A DNA stretch of 64,000 bases from Cepaea nemoralis (taxonomy: Eukaryota > Mollusca > Gastropoda > Stylommatophora > Helicidae): NCBI GenBank assembly GCA_014155875.1, contig JACEFZ010014460.1:31001-95000 (forward strand), written 5' to 3'. Each line of letters opens with the position of its first letter. Position 1 is the first letter of the stretch. The notes under the pieces were generated by a model. The model was not told where the DNA came from. It was given only the letters and a program-made list of their open reading frames with translations, and made no database searches. Shown here in pieces: positions 43,335-54,704 of this stretch. A program made the translations under genes and the position numbers.

Positions 43335-43514
43335 ATACAGAATATTTATTGGTTTTCTTCCGGTTTCAAGATGGCGACGGTCGGTCGTGTTGTTTTGTGT
43401 TCGTTAACTTTTTCGAGTAGGGGATGGATTTATTCATCTCTTGCGTGTAATTGGTGTGCCAGGATGTAAAATCAGGAGTTTCTACTCAAGATCTGCGCGG
43501 GTGCTACGGAGTTC

Positions 43515-46500
43515 GTGCATCGAGCGAAGCCATCCTTGAGTGAATTTTCAGCAGCGTGTGTGGTTCTCAGCAGTCTGTGTTTACGTTTTTTCAACATGGC
43601 GGAAGAACGTATTTTTTCCGAGCGGTCAGCAGTCAACATAACGAAGCGGCGTGGTAGCCGCGCAGGGACAAAGAAGCTAGGTAAGCGCGGTGGTTTGAGG
43701 CGTTTTAGACTCAAGTGTCACCGTCTAGGACTCAGGAACATCCGTATTCTATATTGGAACTGTGCCAGTGTAAAACAACGGGGCTCTATTTTAGAAACCC
43801 TAGTTTACAGGAACGACATTGTAGCACTCCAGGAGACGAGACTGGGCGATCAGCTACTCCGAATTGCCGGCTTCAAATGTTTCTACAACAGACGACATCT
43901 GGGAACGGCGATTCTCGTTCGCGACAGCATGGTGGCGTCAGAGCTAGACATGTCCAGTTGGGACAGTGACGATATACAAATACAGGCGTTGAGAGTTCAT
44001 TCCAGTATACCATTCGTGTTGGTTAATGTTTATGCCCGCAATGCGAGTATGGACGCCCAGAAGTGGCAGTGCTTAAGTGGCATATTAGGCCACGAGAGAA
44101 ATGTTATTTTCTGTGGTGACTTCAACGCTAAAGGCAGAGCATGGGGAAACACTTCCTCCAATACACAAGGGGAGGAGCTCGAGACTGCACTGGAAACCAT
44201 CGACCTGGTTTGTATTAACAGTGGCTGTGTCACCAGGACAGCAAGCCGTCCAGGCGATGAGGACAGTGCTATTGATCTGGCGCTAGTTTCACCTTCACTC
44301 ACTACAGTGTGTAGATGGGGTGTCCTAGGACACCATGGCAGCGACCACCACCCGTGCAGCATATTGGTGGAGAAAGGCAGAACCAGGCAGCACAAGCTAA
44401 AGGTAAAGACGTTCCAGTATGACAGTACAGGGCAAGATGTGGTGAGTAAAATAAGACGTGACAAGCGCAGAACGTTTCAGGGCAGGAAAAAAAGCTGGGA
44501 GCAGCCACCGTGGTGGAGTTTCGAGGTGGAGAAGGCTTGGGTGGATAAGCGTAGTGCTGTAAGGAGATGGCAAAATGCCAAGAAGAACAGAGCTGGTCAT
44601 CCTAGTCCCTGCTTGCACTTAGAAAGAGAGATGCACACAAAAGTAAGCTATTTCAAAAAACTGGTCAAGGTGGTTAAAAGCGAAAAATGGGCAGAGGTGT
44701 GTCAAAGAGTAAGCACAGACAAGTCACTGAAATTGTTCTGGCGACTACATAAAAGCATGAGTGGTGTAGTCAAGAATAAGAGCATTTCAGACTTCCAAGG
44801 TGCTGACCTCACCTGGCAGAGGACTGACGAGGACAAGGGCAAAGCCCTCTTTGAACGCTACCTTGAGCAGGGCAACCAGACAGACATGGGAGGCCGAAAT
44901 CTGGCCAAGGAGGTCACCTCAGACAGATGCAAGGCCCAGAACACTTCGGAGGAAGACACAGTGACAGTGAAAGAAATCAAGGCTGTGCTTCGACGATCAA
45001 AAAAACAGTGCTCCAGGTCCTGATGGCATAAGATACGACGACATAAATAGGTGTACCGACAATGAGCTAGAGAAACTAGCAGACATGTACAACAACAGTA
45101 TAGGGAGTGCTAGCATCAAGGAGGAATGGTTACACAGCTATCTGATTCCCTTGCCGAAGCCTGACAAAGACCACAAAAAAATTCAGGGATATCGAATTAT
45201 AACCATGCAGAATACAATAGGCAAGCTGCTGGAGAAGGTAATTGCCAGGAAAATATCAAGCCAACTAGAGAGGCAAGGTGTTTTCCCATCTACCCTGGGT
45301 GGGTACCGTCCAAAAGAGAAACCTGGACCAATGCAGCAGTCTTTGCCCATGATGTCTATGAAGGTTTCCACTCAGGCACTGAAACCGTTGCTGCAGCGAT
45401 TGATCTTGAGGACGCATACAACAGAGTACCACTGGAGTTTTTAATGTTTCAGCTTCTTGAACTAAACGTAAGTCCATTCCTCCTTAGTTGGATCGCTGCA
45501 GCCCTCTACCAACGGAAAGTAGTTTTTAGATGTGGCAGTTGGACTTCGGAACCAACAACAATATATCCTGGCCTACCACAGGGATCACCATTATCTCCGG
45601 TACTGTTCAACGCCTACACAGTGAGAATCACCAGTGAGCAGATCACTGGACCTGGCAGGACATTGTCGTATGCCGATGATGTTTTAGTGTATCGTCAGGG
45701 TAAGGATAGAGAGGAGGTTGCTGTGGAACTACAAACCGAACTCAATCGCATAAGTACTTGGTGTGATGAAGCTGGGGCAATGGTCAACCCAACAAAGGCA
45801 ACAGTGACTTGGTTCTCGTTGAATAATCATATTGTCAACAATCCAACACCAACTGTAATGCTGTGTTCAGAGACGGTGGAAAGAACGCAGGCAATGAATT
45901 ACCTGGGGATACGGTTTGATCGAAGCCTTGCTTATAATGTGCACATAGACCAGGTGATAACAAAGGCCAAGCGGGGTTTGGCAGCGATGCGGGTGATGGC
46001 GGCAGCAAACTGTGAGCAGCGCCATCTATGTCTTCTGTACGAGGGGCTGGTCATGTCTGTTTTGGAGTATGCAATGGCAATCCTGACTCTCAGCCATAAG
46101 CAGATAGAAAGGATGGAAAGGATACAGAATGAAGCTATGCGCATTATTCTTGGATGTACAAGAGATACAGCATGCAGGGCGATGCGCTACCTTCTTGATT
46201 TTCCAACCATTGAAGAGAGAATACAAGTTTGCAGGGCACGCGCCTACCTCAGAATTAACGCAAACACACAACATCCACTGCATAGTGAAATTAGGAAGGT
46301 GAAGGGCAGCAGGTTAAAAAGAGGACGGTCGATGGATGGGTCAAGCCGAAGACATTCTTCAACAGGTGTGTTCACTTGAGGACTTAGAACCTGGCGAGGA
46401 GTGGGTGCAAGTGCCAATAGACTTCTGCACATCCTTTTCAGTTTGCATCCAACTAGATAGAAAATGCAGACAAGAAAATCCGGCTGCTGTTGAGGCTGAA

Positions 46501-47193
46501 GTACAAGCGTTGATTTTCGAGAATTCGCTAGACGGTGACGCGGTCATCTACACAGATGGGTCGGTCGTCCGACATGTGAGAAGCTCATGGGCCTTTACAG
46601 CTCGGGCCGGAGGGAGAATTGTGAAGGAGGACTCTGGTGCTTTCACTGAAACCACAAGTAGCCTGACCATGGAAGTCATGGCAGTAAGTAAAGCAATAAC
46701 ATGGCTCGAGACACAGACATTCACTAGGGCTTGTTTCCTTAGCGACTCAATGAACATGATCAAGAGGATAGAGGAGGGGTCGATCCGAAGAGAATGGTTG
46801 CTGCCTCTCAAGCGGTCTCGGCTGGCAAAGATTAGTTTCATCTTCGTGCCAGGTCATGCGGGAGTACAAGGAAATGAGCGGGCTGAGAAGCTCGCAGGTG
46901 AGGCTACTGTGGAGGGCGGACGCGCCATGGACCAGGCTGACATTCTGAATGCTCTACGAGAAGTGAGACTTTTGCGAGAACCAAGTGATGACTGTGAATC
47001 TACAACCATGGCCAGACTGCGGGAGCAGCAAATTAAAAGAGGGGTGGCCAAACAAGAACACTACGCAGGAAGCCAAAGAAGATTGATAAACCAACACATA
47101 ACTGGCGTCGTTAGCCGCTACACGCTGCGGGATTTGCTGAGGAGGGGATCCGAGCACTTATGGACTGAATGGTTCGATGTGCAACGAGGATGA
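43515..47193 (+). pseudogene. LINE polyprotein: APE endonuclease + reverse transcriptase + RNase H, frameshifted
   Basis: Starts with about 70 basic residues (KRRGSRAGTKKLGKRGG), then the APE endonuclease: ILYWNCASVKQRG, VALQETRLG, FCGDFNAKGRAWGN, SAIDLALVSP and GSDHHPCSI, holding the expected N, E, D/N and D/H residues. RT follows: APGPDGIRYDDI, LIPLPKPDKDHKKIQGYRII, AAAIDLEDAYNRVP, LPQGSPLSPVLFNAY and the catalytic LSYADDVLVY. RNase H: VIYTDGSVVRHVRSSWAFTA, SLTMEVMAVSKAI, CFLSDSMNMIKRI and FVPGHAGVQGNERAEKLAG. Frame changes lie in an A7 run at about 45000, near 45312, near 46330 and near 47165, where the C-terminal CPEC motif is lost. Few lesions, so it is a fairly young dead copy. The function was self-copying by target-primed reverse transcription. 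Confidence 0.9.
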
Positions 47194-47239
47194 TCTGTCG
47201 ACTAACTAACTAACTAATTAACCTATTTAAGTTTTGTCC

Positions 47240-47485
47240 ACTTAATGAATCCGCGTTATGGTGACGGGTTTACGAATGCAATTCGCAATCCCGCATACCG
47301 CGTTCGAAACACAGCCGCGGGCGATTCGGTAGCAGACGGCCTTGTGTTGGTTCCCATTCAAAGGCATTAGTGCCGGTCGTTTAGATATCAATGGCAAACT
47401 ACTGAATATAAATTTGACATGAAATCACAAGCAGCAATTGAATACTGGGGTTGACTGCGAGTCATGTAAAGGCTATGCAACTTGT
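47240..47485 (+). mobile_element. SINE-B copy
   Basis: The head TCCGCGTTATGGTGACGGG with B-box-like GCGTTCGAAACACAGC is followed by the shared body TATCAATGGCAAACTACTGA and the 3' end CATGTAAAGGCTATGCAACT. Confidence 0.75.
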
Positions 47486-47756
47486 TAACCTTCTTGACTT
47501 ATGAATAGAGGAAAGGTAGATTCTGCAGGGCCGTGTCATATGCATATCTATGTTTCGGAATTATTTTTCCATTAATTATGAGAGTATAAAACTTATGTCA
47601 TCTCATCAGTTTTGCCGATTCTTAATAAGAATCAGGATGTTTGCAGAAACAGACTGACGCAATGGTTCCAGAGAATAATAGCAAGATAGTATTAAATATC
47701 TTTCATGTGGATAGTTATCTACTGAAATAAATATTAGTATATTATTAGAATCATCG

Positions 47757-47945
47757 GAAGCCGTGGTAGCGTAGTCGCTACACTTCGGGCCTTATGGTAA
47801 CGAATTTGAAAAATTGACTTGGGCTGCCAGGTAAACCGAGCCAGCAATAGATACCAGAAAAGTTTTGATAAATGAAGAAGGCCGGGGTGATACTGACCGT
47901 GTCAGCCCTGGAGTGCCGACAGGTCTACAAAATATTTATCTAACA
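47757..47945 (+). mobile_element. SINE-D copy, sense orientation
   Basis: The head AAGCCGTGGTAGCGTAGTCG, the body GGCTGCCAGGTAAACCGAGC and the 3' part GTGATACTGACCGTGTCAGC then GTGCCGACAGGTCTACAAA match the family. Confidence 0.75.
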
Positions 47946-47955
47946 TCATATGCCC

Positions 47956-48256
47956 GGAGGTCAGCATGGCCGAATGGATAAGAACGCGTGTTCTTAAACA
48001 ACCGATGTGCTGATGCCGAGGTAAGGGTTCAACCCTTACACCGGACAGTTGGACTAAAATGTTGAGCTCTCGTCCTTGACTTGGGGACGTAAATTAGAAG
48101 TCGGAGTGGGTTCGCCTGATGGCGAGGGACACTGTTAATAGGGAAAGATAATCCACACGCAAAATTCAGTCCAGCACTACTAGAAGTAGTGTGTATGGAC
48201 TACGCTTGAGTCCAAAGCGAGCGAGCGCCAAAACAATACAATTTAAAAAAAAAATA
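47956..48256 (+). mobile_element. SINE-A, full copy (301 bp)
   Basis: TSD ATATGCCC at 47948-47955 and 48257-48264. Head GTCAGCATGGCCGAATGGAT, B-box-like GGGTTCAACCC, body with a deletion near 48085, A-rich tail. Confidence 0.88.
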
Positions 48257-48264
48257 ATATGCCC

Positions 48265-48880
48265 ACAACGTCAAAAGTACTTAAAAGAACCATTTTCTTT
48301 ATGTGTTTTATAATCATCGTTCGTTAGAAAGCATGGTGTAAATAGACTGAGCAAATGCTTCTTCTATGACACGGCAGATCGCTCGGTTGGTCCGTGGCGG
48401 TTATGTTTCAAGTTGCCATCTTTATGATCTGCTTTACGACTAGCTTGCGGACATCGACAGCTTGTTGGGATCCCGCGAAATGTTAAGAAGAGAAGACGAA
48501 GGCAGCATTTGTGTGGGACATGCATTCGAATTACACACATCACAATTCCTTCTAAACATCACTAACAGCTCTATGATCTATGTAACATCTTAAGAATTTA
48601 CTTTATCACAACTCTTTCTCCAGCGGTACTGGATGGTACATACAAATCGTTCATGATGCAGTGCGAAACAATACCACATTTATCCTGTCCTCGTGCAGTG
48701 CGGCATATTTTCACTATTGCATTTTTGTTTCCTCTGAAAATTGTCTGTTAATTAGACGATATTACAACTCCGTCATTCTGGCGCGTTTTGTATGGAAACA
48801 TGAGAAATAAAGTAATAAGTAATATTATAATATACAGTCAATTAACACAAACTAAGACGTGCAAATACGAATATATACTC
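48265..48880. other. No recognisable feature
   Basis: Nothing gene-like or repeat-like that I can name. Confidence 0.45.
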
Positions 48881-48884
48881 ATCG

Positions 48885-49700
48885 TGATCATCGTGTGCCG
48901 TGCAGATAAACGTGGGCGGTCATGATTCTTCGTCTCACACAATCAGCTGAGTGTTGCATCAGATCTGTGATTCTGTACTGATTGTGCCAAGTAGCCAAGC
49001 CATCCAGGTATTTATCTCTTTTCCTTCCCTTTGCGCTTTTTCGCATCAAGTTTTCCATTTGTCAGAAAGTCCACACGTTTATATCTCCTCCTAATGTGCC
49101 CCAAACACCTTGACTGTGTACGTGTGAGTTCTCTAAATTTGCATTTATTTCTCAAAGAATTGTCTCATTCGCTTGTCTGTCCACCCGTGACACTCAATGC
49201 TTCTTCCCCGGAAACCACATGTCCACTGTTTTTGGTCAATGTTTCACATGCGTATAACAGTTTGCATATCCTTTACAGGACATCGCTGTCAACATCAGCA
49301 TCTTTAAGCTGATTGTTGATTTAATTGCAAGATTACGCTCAGTAGTTTGCCATTGCTTTCTGAGCGACCGGCTCCATACTCTCATAAGTCACTGGCGCGA
49401 CTCGAACCGCTTCCAAATCTCGTGCACTCAAGTCAACCACGAGAGTATTCGGTGTTACGGAGAAAGCCGCTAACACCTCGGCCAGGGAGACCACCCGTAT
49501 AATAGTACAGCTTCTATATATATAGTATTTCAATATCTTATTTTCCTCACTGCACTCAGCAGCTTTATGATTGATGAGTACATTTTCCATCAGGCAAAAG
49601 AATACATTTGTTCCAATCTCTATAATACATCTTCCATGAGATTTTCTGACTGCCCCAAGATAGGCGTGCCGATTCGTTTGTTCAAGAATCTGTCCCGTTT
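48885..49700 (-). mobile_element. RTE-like LINE 3' fragment, subfamily 2, split by SINE-C
   Basis: The 3' terminus (plus: CATCGTGTGCCGTGCAGATA, GGGCGGTCATGATTC) parallels 13486-14205. It is split by a SINE-C and resumes at 49506 (CTTCTATATA...GACTGCCCCAAGATAGGC). Coding content is decayed. Confidence 0.6.
49261..49496 (-). mobile_element. SINE-C inserted in an RTE-like LINE
   Basis: Starts on plus with TTTGCATATCCTTTACAGG and ends at the head (GGCCGAGGTGTTAGCGG on minus). Near-perfect 9-bp TSD GTATAACAG/GTATAATAG at 49252-49260 and 49497-49505. Confidence 0.85.
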
Positions 49701-49784
49701 ACTTCAATGTCAGTAAAGTGACGACAGTAAAATACACTTTTATAAGTCTTAAGACGCACAGAGTACAGAGTATTATACCCATAG

Positions 49785-50000
49785 TTTCATAGACCACTCG
49801 GCACTCTAGGAGCAATGTGGTCAATATCACACCGGACGCCTTTACTTCCCAAAATATTTCCTAGTACCCATTATAGGCTGGTCGACATGAGACCCCAAAT
49901 CCATTTTAAAAATCCGTCGGGGTACAAATTCCAATCCTTAACCTCAGAACCGACAGGTTGGCGGCGATCCTCTAGATGGAGTTGCATTGTGGTATTTCTT
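49785..50000 (-). mobile_element. SINE-D copy
   Basis: On plus, TAGACCACTCGGCACTCTAG, CAATGTGGTCAATATCACAC and TACCCATTATAGGCTGG are the reversed body; the head is decayed at the right end. Confidence 0.75.
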
Positions 50001-50029
50001 TCTTCTCGGAGTTAACCATAATTTTTGTG

Positions 50030-50160
50030 AAGATTCACTAGACAGCAGGAAAAACAAAAGAAATCCATCTGCATGCCGGGATTCGAAATTATCACTCCAC
50101 ATGACGGTGGAATCTCACTGAAGCAAATGTACATCGACCCACCGACTAACAAACTGCTAA
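50030..50160 (-). mobile_element. SINE-G copy
   Basis: AGATTCACTAGACAGCAGG, GCCGGGATTCGAAATTATCA and AATGTACATCGACCCACCG follow the SINE-G layout (compare 32700-32870). Confidence 0.55.
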
Positions 50161-50164
50161 ATTT

Positions 50165-50575
50165 ATTTGTTAGAATCAAGGCAGAACGACCTTCTGTTGT
50201 GAGTAAATCCATCTTCGTTATTTATGTGACTCCATAGAGTGATAGCCCACTGCTTGATAACACCGCTCTTAGATTTATCTAACGGTATTACATATTTCTT
50301 CTGTAGAGTATATCCTCTTCTAGACATATCCAATCTGTTTCACATGCATATGTCTAGACTTCGTCCTCACTGAGACATCTCGTCAGCATAGATCTAGTAG
50401 GGGTCGTAGCGTCTGAAATTAACTTGCTCTTCCCAAGTTAATTTGAAATGGCTTAAAAATAAAACAACTTTTGAGATATCATAACTTTGGACGGCATCAT
50501 AACTTTGGGCGGCAAGCATGTCTCCATCAATCAGTGCTGGTACATTCTAGTGGCTGTAAAGATAAAAAGGGAAGA
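50165..50575. other. No recognisable feature
   Basis: A short direct repeat, ATAACTTTGGACGGCATCATAACTTTGGGCGG at 50480-50511 (two 16-base halves), is the only structure. Confidence 0.4.
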
Positions 50576-50579
50576 AAAG

Positions 50580-50970
50580 TTTTCTTAAGAGCTATATCAA
50601 GCCAGACCTGAAGTACGGAAGTGAATAATGGGCAGCAAGCAGACTGGTGAGGTGGTGTTTTATAGAAGCCTGAGAATACCACCGAATGAAGATATCTTGC
50701 AAGATGTTATCACAAAGAAAACTAGTTGCTTGCAGCAGACGACAGTTAACATTCTTTGGGCATGCTAGGAGAAGGAGAAAGTTGGAGTATGTCGTGCCAC
50801 TGGTCAAGTTGGAGTGGAGGAGAGGCAAGGATAGACGGACAGTGAAGATGCTAGACAGTTTGACATCGTAGGCGGGAGGAACATCCTATCAGAAATGATT
50901 GGCAGCACAGTAGACAGAATGATGTGGACAAACATGATAACCAGCGCCTTGTTGTATAGTCTATAAGAAG
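50580..50970 (+). pseudogene. RTE-like LINE C-terminal remnant
   Basis: Encodes RRQLTFFGHARRRRKLEYVV and KLEWRRGKDRRTVKMLDSLT, the FGH.RR block and the (G)RRGR-like stretch near the end of RTE-like polyproteins, with stops after it. Confidence 0.7.
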
Positions 50971-50990
50971 AAACAGAACACGTAAAAATA

Positions 50991-51140
50991 AAGGTAATTT
51001 CACGGCCAGCACTCGTGTAAAGGTAATTCCACGGCAATGTGTTAAGGTAATCCCACGACCAGCACTTGTGTAAAGGTAATTCCACGGACAGCACTTGTGT
51101 AAAAGTAATCCCACGACCAGCACATGCGTAAAGGTAACTT
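50991..51140. repeat. Minisatellite, unit about 29-31 bp, 5 copies
   Basis: The unit contains AAAGGTAATTCCACGGCCAG and CACTTGTGT, with ATTCCACGG/ATCCCACGA variants. Confidence 0.88.
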
Positions 51141-51339
51141 CATGTCTAATATTGCTTTAAAAGTAATGGCGATTATATGACCGAAATTGCTATCGAGCAT
51201 TTCTATCGTCGACATTCTAGAGTAGTAAGGGACTTTTTCACGTTATGGGATGGTGGTGGGAGGGGGGGGGGGGCTATTAGAAATGTGGCAACATAAAAGA
51301 GTAAAGAACCCTTTTACAAACCTTATTAGCCAATGTCTG

Positions 51340-51560
51340 ACCAACATATCTGTGTAGACCTGTCAACACTCTATGGGTAATGTGGTCAATATCACGGCGG
51401 TAGTCTTCACTTTCTAGAACATTTCCTTGTACCTTTCCTAGGCTGCCTCGACCTGGGAGTCCAGTTCAATTGTAAGAAAATTTCCTCTGTCAAGGCGAAT
51501 TGAACATATGACCACCAGGCCGACAGGCAAACATATAAACCAATGCACTGTCATGACGTC
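51340..51560 (-). mobile_element. SINE-D copy
   Basis: On plus, GTGTAGACCTGTCAACACTC, ATGTGGTCAATATCACGGCG and GACCACCAGGCCGACAGGCA are the reversed 3' end, body and head. Confidence 0.75.
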
Positions 51561-52138
51561 TTTCATTCAAGACAAGGTCCTAAGGCACCTCTATTTGGTG
51601 TGGCCTATTCACAGATTGGGTCACTCCAAAGTTCCAAATTTCGAAGTGTCTGTCCACGCATGTGACGTTTCAATACCGGTCTTGCACACACCGTTGTGTG
51701 TTGAGCTTGCCAATGGGAAGGAGAGCAACGACACACAGTTCCCATGGAGAGGGAACGAAACAGGAAGAGAGTATATTCACCAACCTCACTTCTAGGTGCA
51801 AACCCTTTTGACTGATTAAGTGACAAGGGATGTTAATTCGTCTTATTAAAAATTATTGTAACAGCCATGGGCTTATAAATCAAATTATAGTTAAAATATC
51901 AATGCAGTAGTTTTCTGTTACAACACCCTTTAATGTGATATATAATACATGTCTGCTACCATATTACCAACTTGTAAGTCATAACTGTGACACACTTCTA
52001 CTTTCCATTTTCCCGCCATCCATTTTTGTTTGGTCCAAACCTACGTTTTGTTTGGCAATGAATCTGTGAAGAGCTCAGACCACCTGAATGTCATTGCATG
52101 AAACTGACCATTTGGTACTCAGTCTTCCTGAGATTCAC
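51561..52138. other. No supportable gene
   Basis: Two overlapping opposite open frames at 51508-51826 extend out of SINE-D and match nothing I know. Confidence 0.4.
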
Positions 52139-52562
52139 AACAAACAAACCAGCTAACCAACCAATAAACTAATCAATCAAATAACTAACCCGCCAAATTA
52201 CCAACCAACTAACCAAGCTACTATTCAATGCACCAATTAACTAACCAAGTATGGAATGAACCATCTAACCAACCAACTCTCCAATCAACTAACTATCCAA
52301 TCAACCAACTAACCAATCAACTATCCAATCAACCTATTAACCAATCAAATATTCAGTCTGTTGAACTATCCAATCAACGGCCTAGCCAACCAACAATACA
52401 ATCACCCATTAGCGAACAAATTAGCCAGTCAAAGAACTAACCAAACACACATCCAGTCAAACAGCCAAGCAACCAACTATCCAATCAACCAATTAAGCAA
52501 CCAACTATCCAATCAACCAAATAGCCAACCGTCTATCTTATCAATCACGTAGCCAGCCAATC
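52139..52562. repeat. Degenerate AACC/AATC tetranucleotide repeat
   Basis: CCAACCAACTAACCAATCAA and variants over about 420 bases, with larger phrases such as AACTATCCAATCAACC recurring. Confidence 0.9.
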
Positions 52563-53500
52563 ATCCACTGGCGAATTAAAAACCCTGCGTACGTTATCTT
52601 CTGGTCCTTGTCTGCCATTAAATGTTGTTGGAAATTGTGGGTTTCCTCTACTGTAACAGACGTGCTACTCCGGCCATCAAGATCCCTTCTCTGATGTTAT
52701 CAATCCAGCTTCAGACAGACCTCCTGGCGCTATACAAACAGATGGTGAACTTGAATAACGAAGGCACAACCATTATATTTCACTTTATTTCCTGACATAT
52801 TTTGCTGTATCTCGCCAGGTGCATGCTGCATGACAATAATGCTAAGTTACACATAATCAAAAGTTACTAAGATATGTCGAGGCGTTTCTTACATACTTTG
52901 GTAAAAGATAGTTTGTTTGTTTTTTTCAAACATTATAATCTATTTAAAGCTAACGTGATGACATTTAAACATGTTAAGGTGTTTTGTTTGCTTTGTTTGA
53001 AGAAATTTATTTCACTAGTTCATTATATGTTGACATTTGTTTTTCTCTAGTATGCAACTGTCATCTGATGCTGCCATTCTTACAGGAGGTGATGGTTTAC
53101 CACAGTATTTTTATCACTGAACTTTCATTTAATATTAAAGATTCCCTCTCCACTGTGTACCCACCTTGAAGCTATGGGGAGGGGAGGGGGCTTACGTTTT
53201 CCAGTGCCCCCGAAAGCTATGCCGACCATGTCGGACAGATCAAGGGGTAGGGACCAGATGAAATGATACTCAAACCCACTGCCTTGCAGGTAAGCTTATG
53301 ACAGGAAAGGCAAGGGAGAGCACATCGGGAAGAAATGCTTGTTGAAGCCGGATAAACTGAGCCACCGGCTTGATATAACCGTGCGGCGGGAACTCACTAA
53401 ATAAATGATATATTAAAGCATTAAGGTTACATATATCGACGGATGTTAAAATGATGATGACATTGTACGTGGGAATAAAGGCGGTAATAAATATTAATAT
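52563..53500. other. No recognisable feature
   Basis: A 61-residue frame at 52984-53169 and a G-rich patch at 53173-53190; nothing assignable. Confidence 0.4.
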
Positions 53501-53502
53501 AT

Positions 53503-53680
53503 TGGCAAGTTTACGTTCAGTAGTTTGTCATTGCTTTCTGTACGACCGGCTCCCATACCAACACGTTAAGACACAGCGCGATGCGGTCTACTGCCAAATC
53601 GGTCGCAGCTGTGTAACGAACGCAGGTAAGCGGGCTCACGAATCGCGTCCGCAAAACCCGTAGCCACGGAGACCGGCAAT
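53503..53680 (-). mobile_element. SINE-B copy, 3'-truncated
   Basis: On plus, GGCAAGTTTACGTTCAGTAG begins mid-body and CCGTAGCCACGGAGACCGGC closes at the tRNA-like head. The family 3' end is missing. Confidence 0.75.
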
Positions 53681-53684
53681 TTAA

Positions 53685-54700
53685 CTGTTATCATGGACAT
53701 ATAACGGTCTTCATGTGGAGTGACTGACACCAGGTTTAACAGTGTCGTCTCAGAGGGGCCCATGGCCAGACCGTATAGTGTCTATATGTAAATTGCGTTG
53801 GCTACGACCTCACAGTTAATAGATCCAGATCCATGACCTCAAGACAAAGATGTGAATACGACTTCTTAAAATTCTCAAAACATGATTATAAAGCAAAGCT
53901 GCTTCCCGAGATCGGTTTTCGAAGTTCCTTTATTATAACTCTGATGGGTCAGGGGTTGACATGTTGCAGATACAAAAATTACAATTTCCAATAAAAATCT
54001 TGTTGCATTATAAAAACCCTCATGGCTGATGTTACTCTGCATTATAAATTCCTCGTACTGAATAATTCAATCTGCCTCCCGGATGGTATCGTTCCCGAAA
54101 TTCTCAACACAATTTACTATCACGACTGATGGTTGGCTTCTGTGTCGTATCTCTCCTGTTGTCAACATACGACATCATCATCCCCTCATCAAGCGACGGT
54201 GCTCACCCGTGCACTTCTTACCAATTCCCACATTGCACAGTAATTATTATTTCTGGCCCTGCTTTATTCTTGAACCCCGACCTTCAGCCTATAATCCCTA
54301 TAACAGTTACACTGTTATACAGGCGATGCAAACTAGATCTGGGAATCACCATCTGCAGGTTTCTATCTCAGTTTGTGAAGGATGGAGTTTGTGTGCGGAG
54401 GCCTTGATGTTTTAGTGAATCGGTATCGCCATTATTCTGTAGACTCCCACTTCAAATATTGTCGAAAATTAAACTGACATAACTGACACAGACAGATAGT
54501 TGAGCACCAAACAAAGCAGTGAAGACATCAATAATCAGGTTTACTTCATACGTTGAGATCTGTAGTACTGAGACAACGATATGACAATGCTAGGGTGATT
54601 ACACAGCAGATCCTGTTGAGTTGTAGAGTTGTGGCAGACACAGCAAAGTATAGTTCTGTGTAAAGTATCTACTGTGAAACCTTCTGCTTGAGATCTGATC
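53685..54700. other. No supportable gene
   Basis: Overlapping frames at 54083-54415 resemble nothing I know; no repeats recognised. Confidence 0.4.
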
Positions 54701-54704
54701 CAGA

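Larger units (their letters stand above)
43292..47219 (+). mobile_element. Nearly full-length I/Ingi-like LINE (3.9 kb), (TAAC)n tail
   Basis: An 11-bp TSD AACCTATTTAA lies at 43281-43291 and 47220-47230. Inside: an inverted tRNA-Val half, a 5' UTR of about 180 bases, one polyprotein region (endonuclease, reverse transcriptase, RNase H) and a tail CGACTAACTAACTAACTAATT. No separate gag-like ORF1 is present, as in single-ORF Ingi-type elements. It is the only copy here with all three enzymatic domains. Confidence 0.88.
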
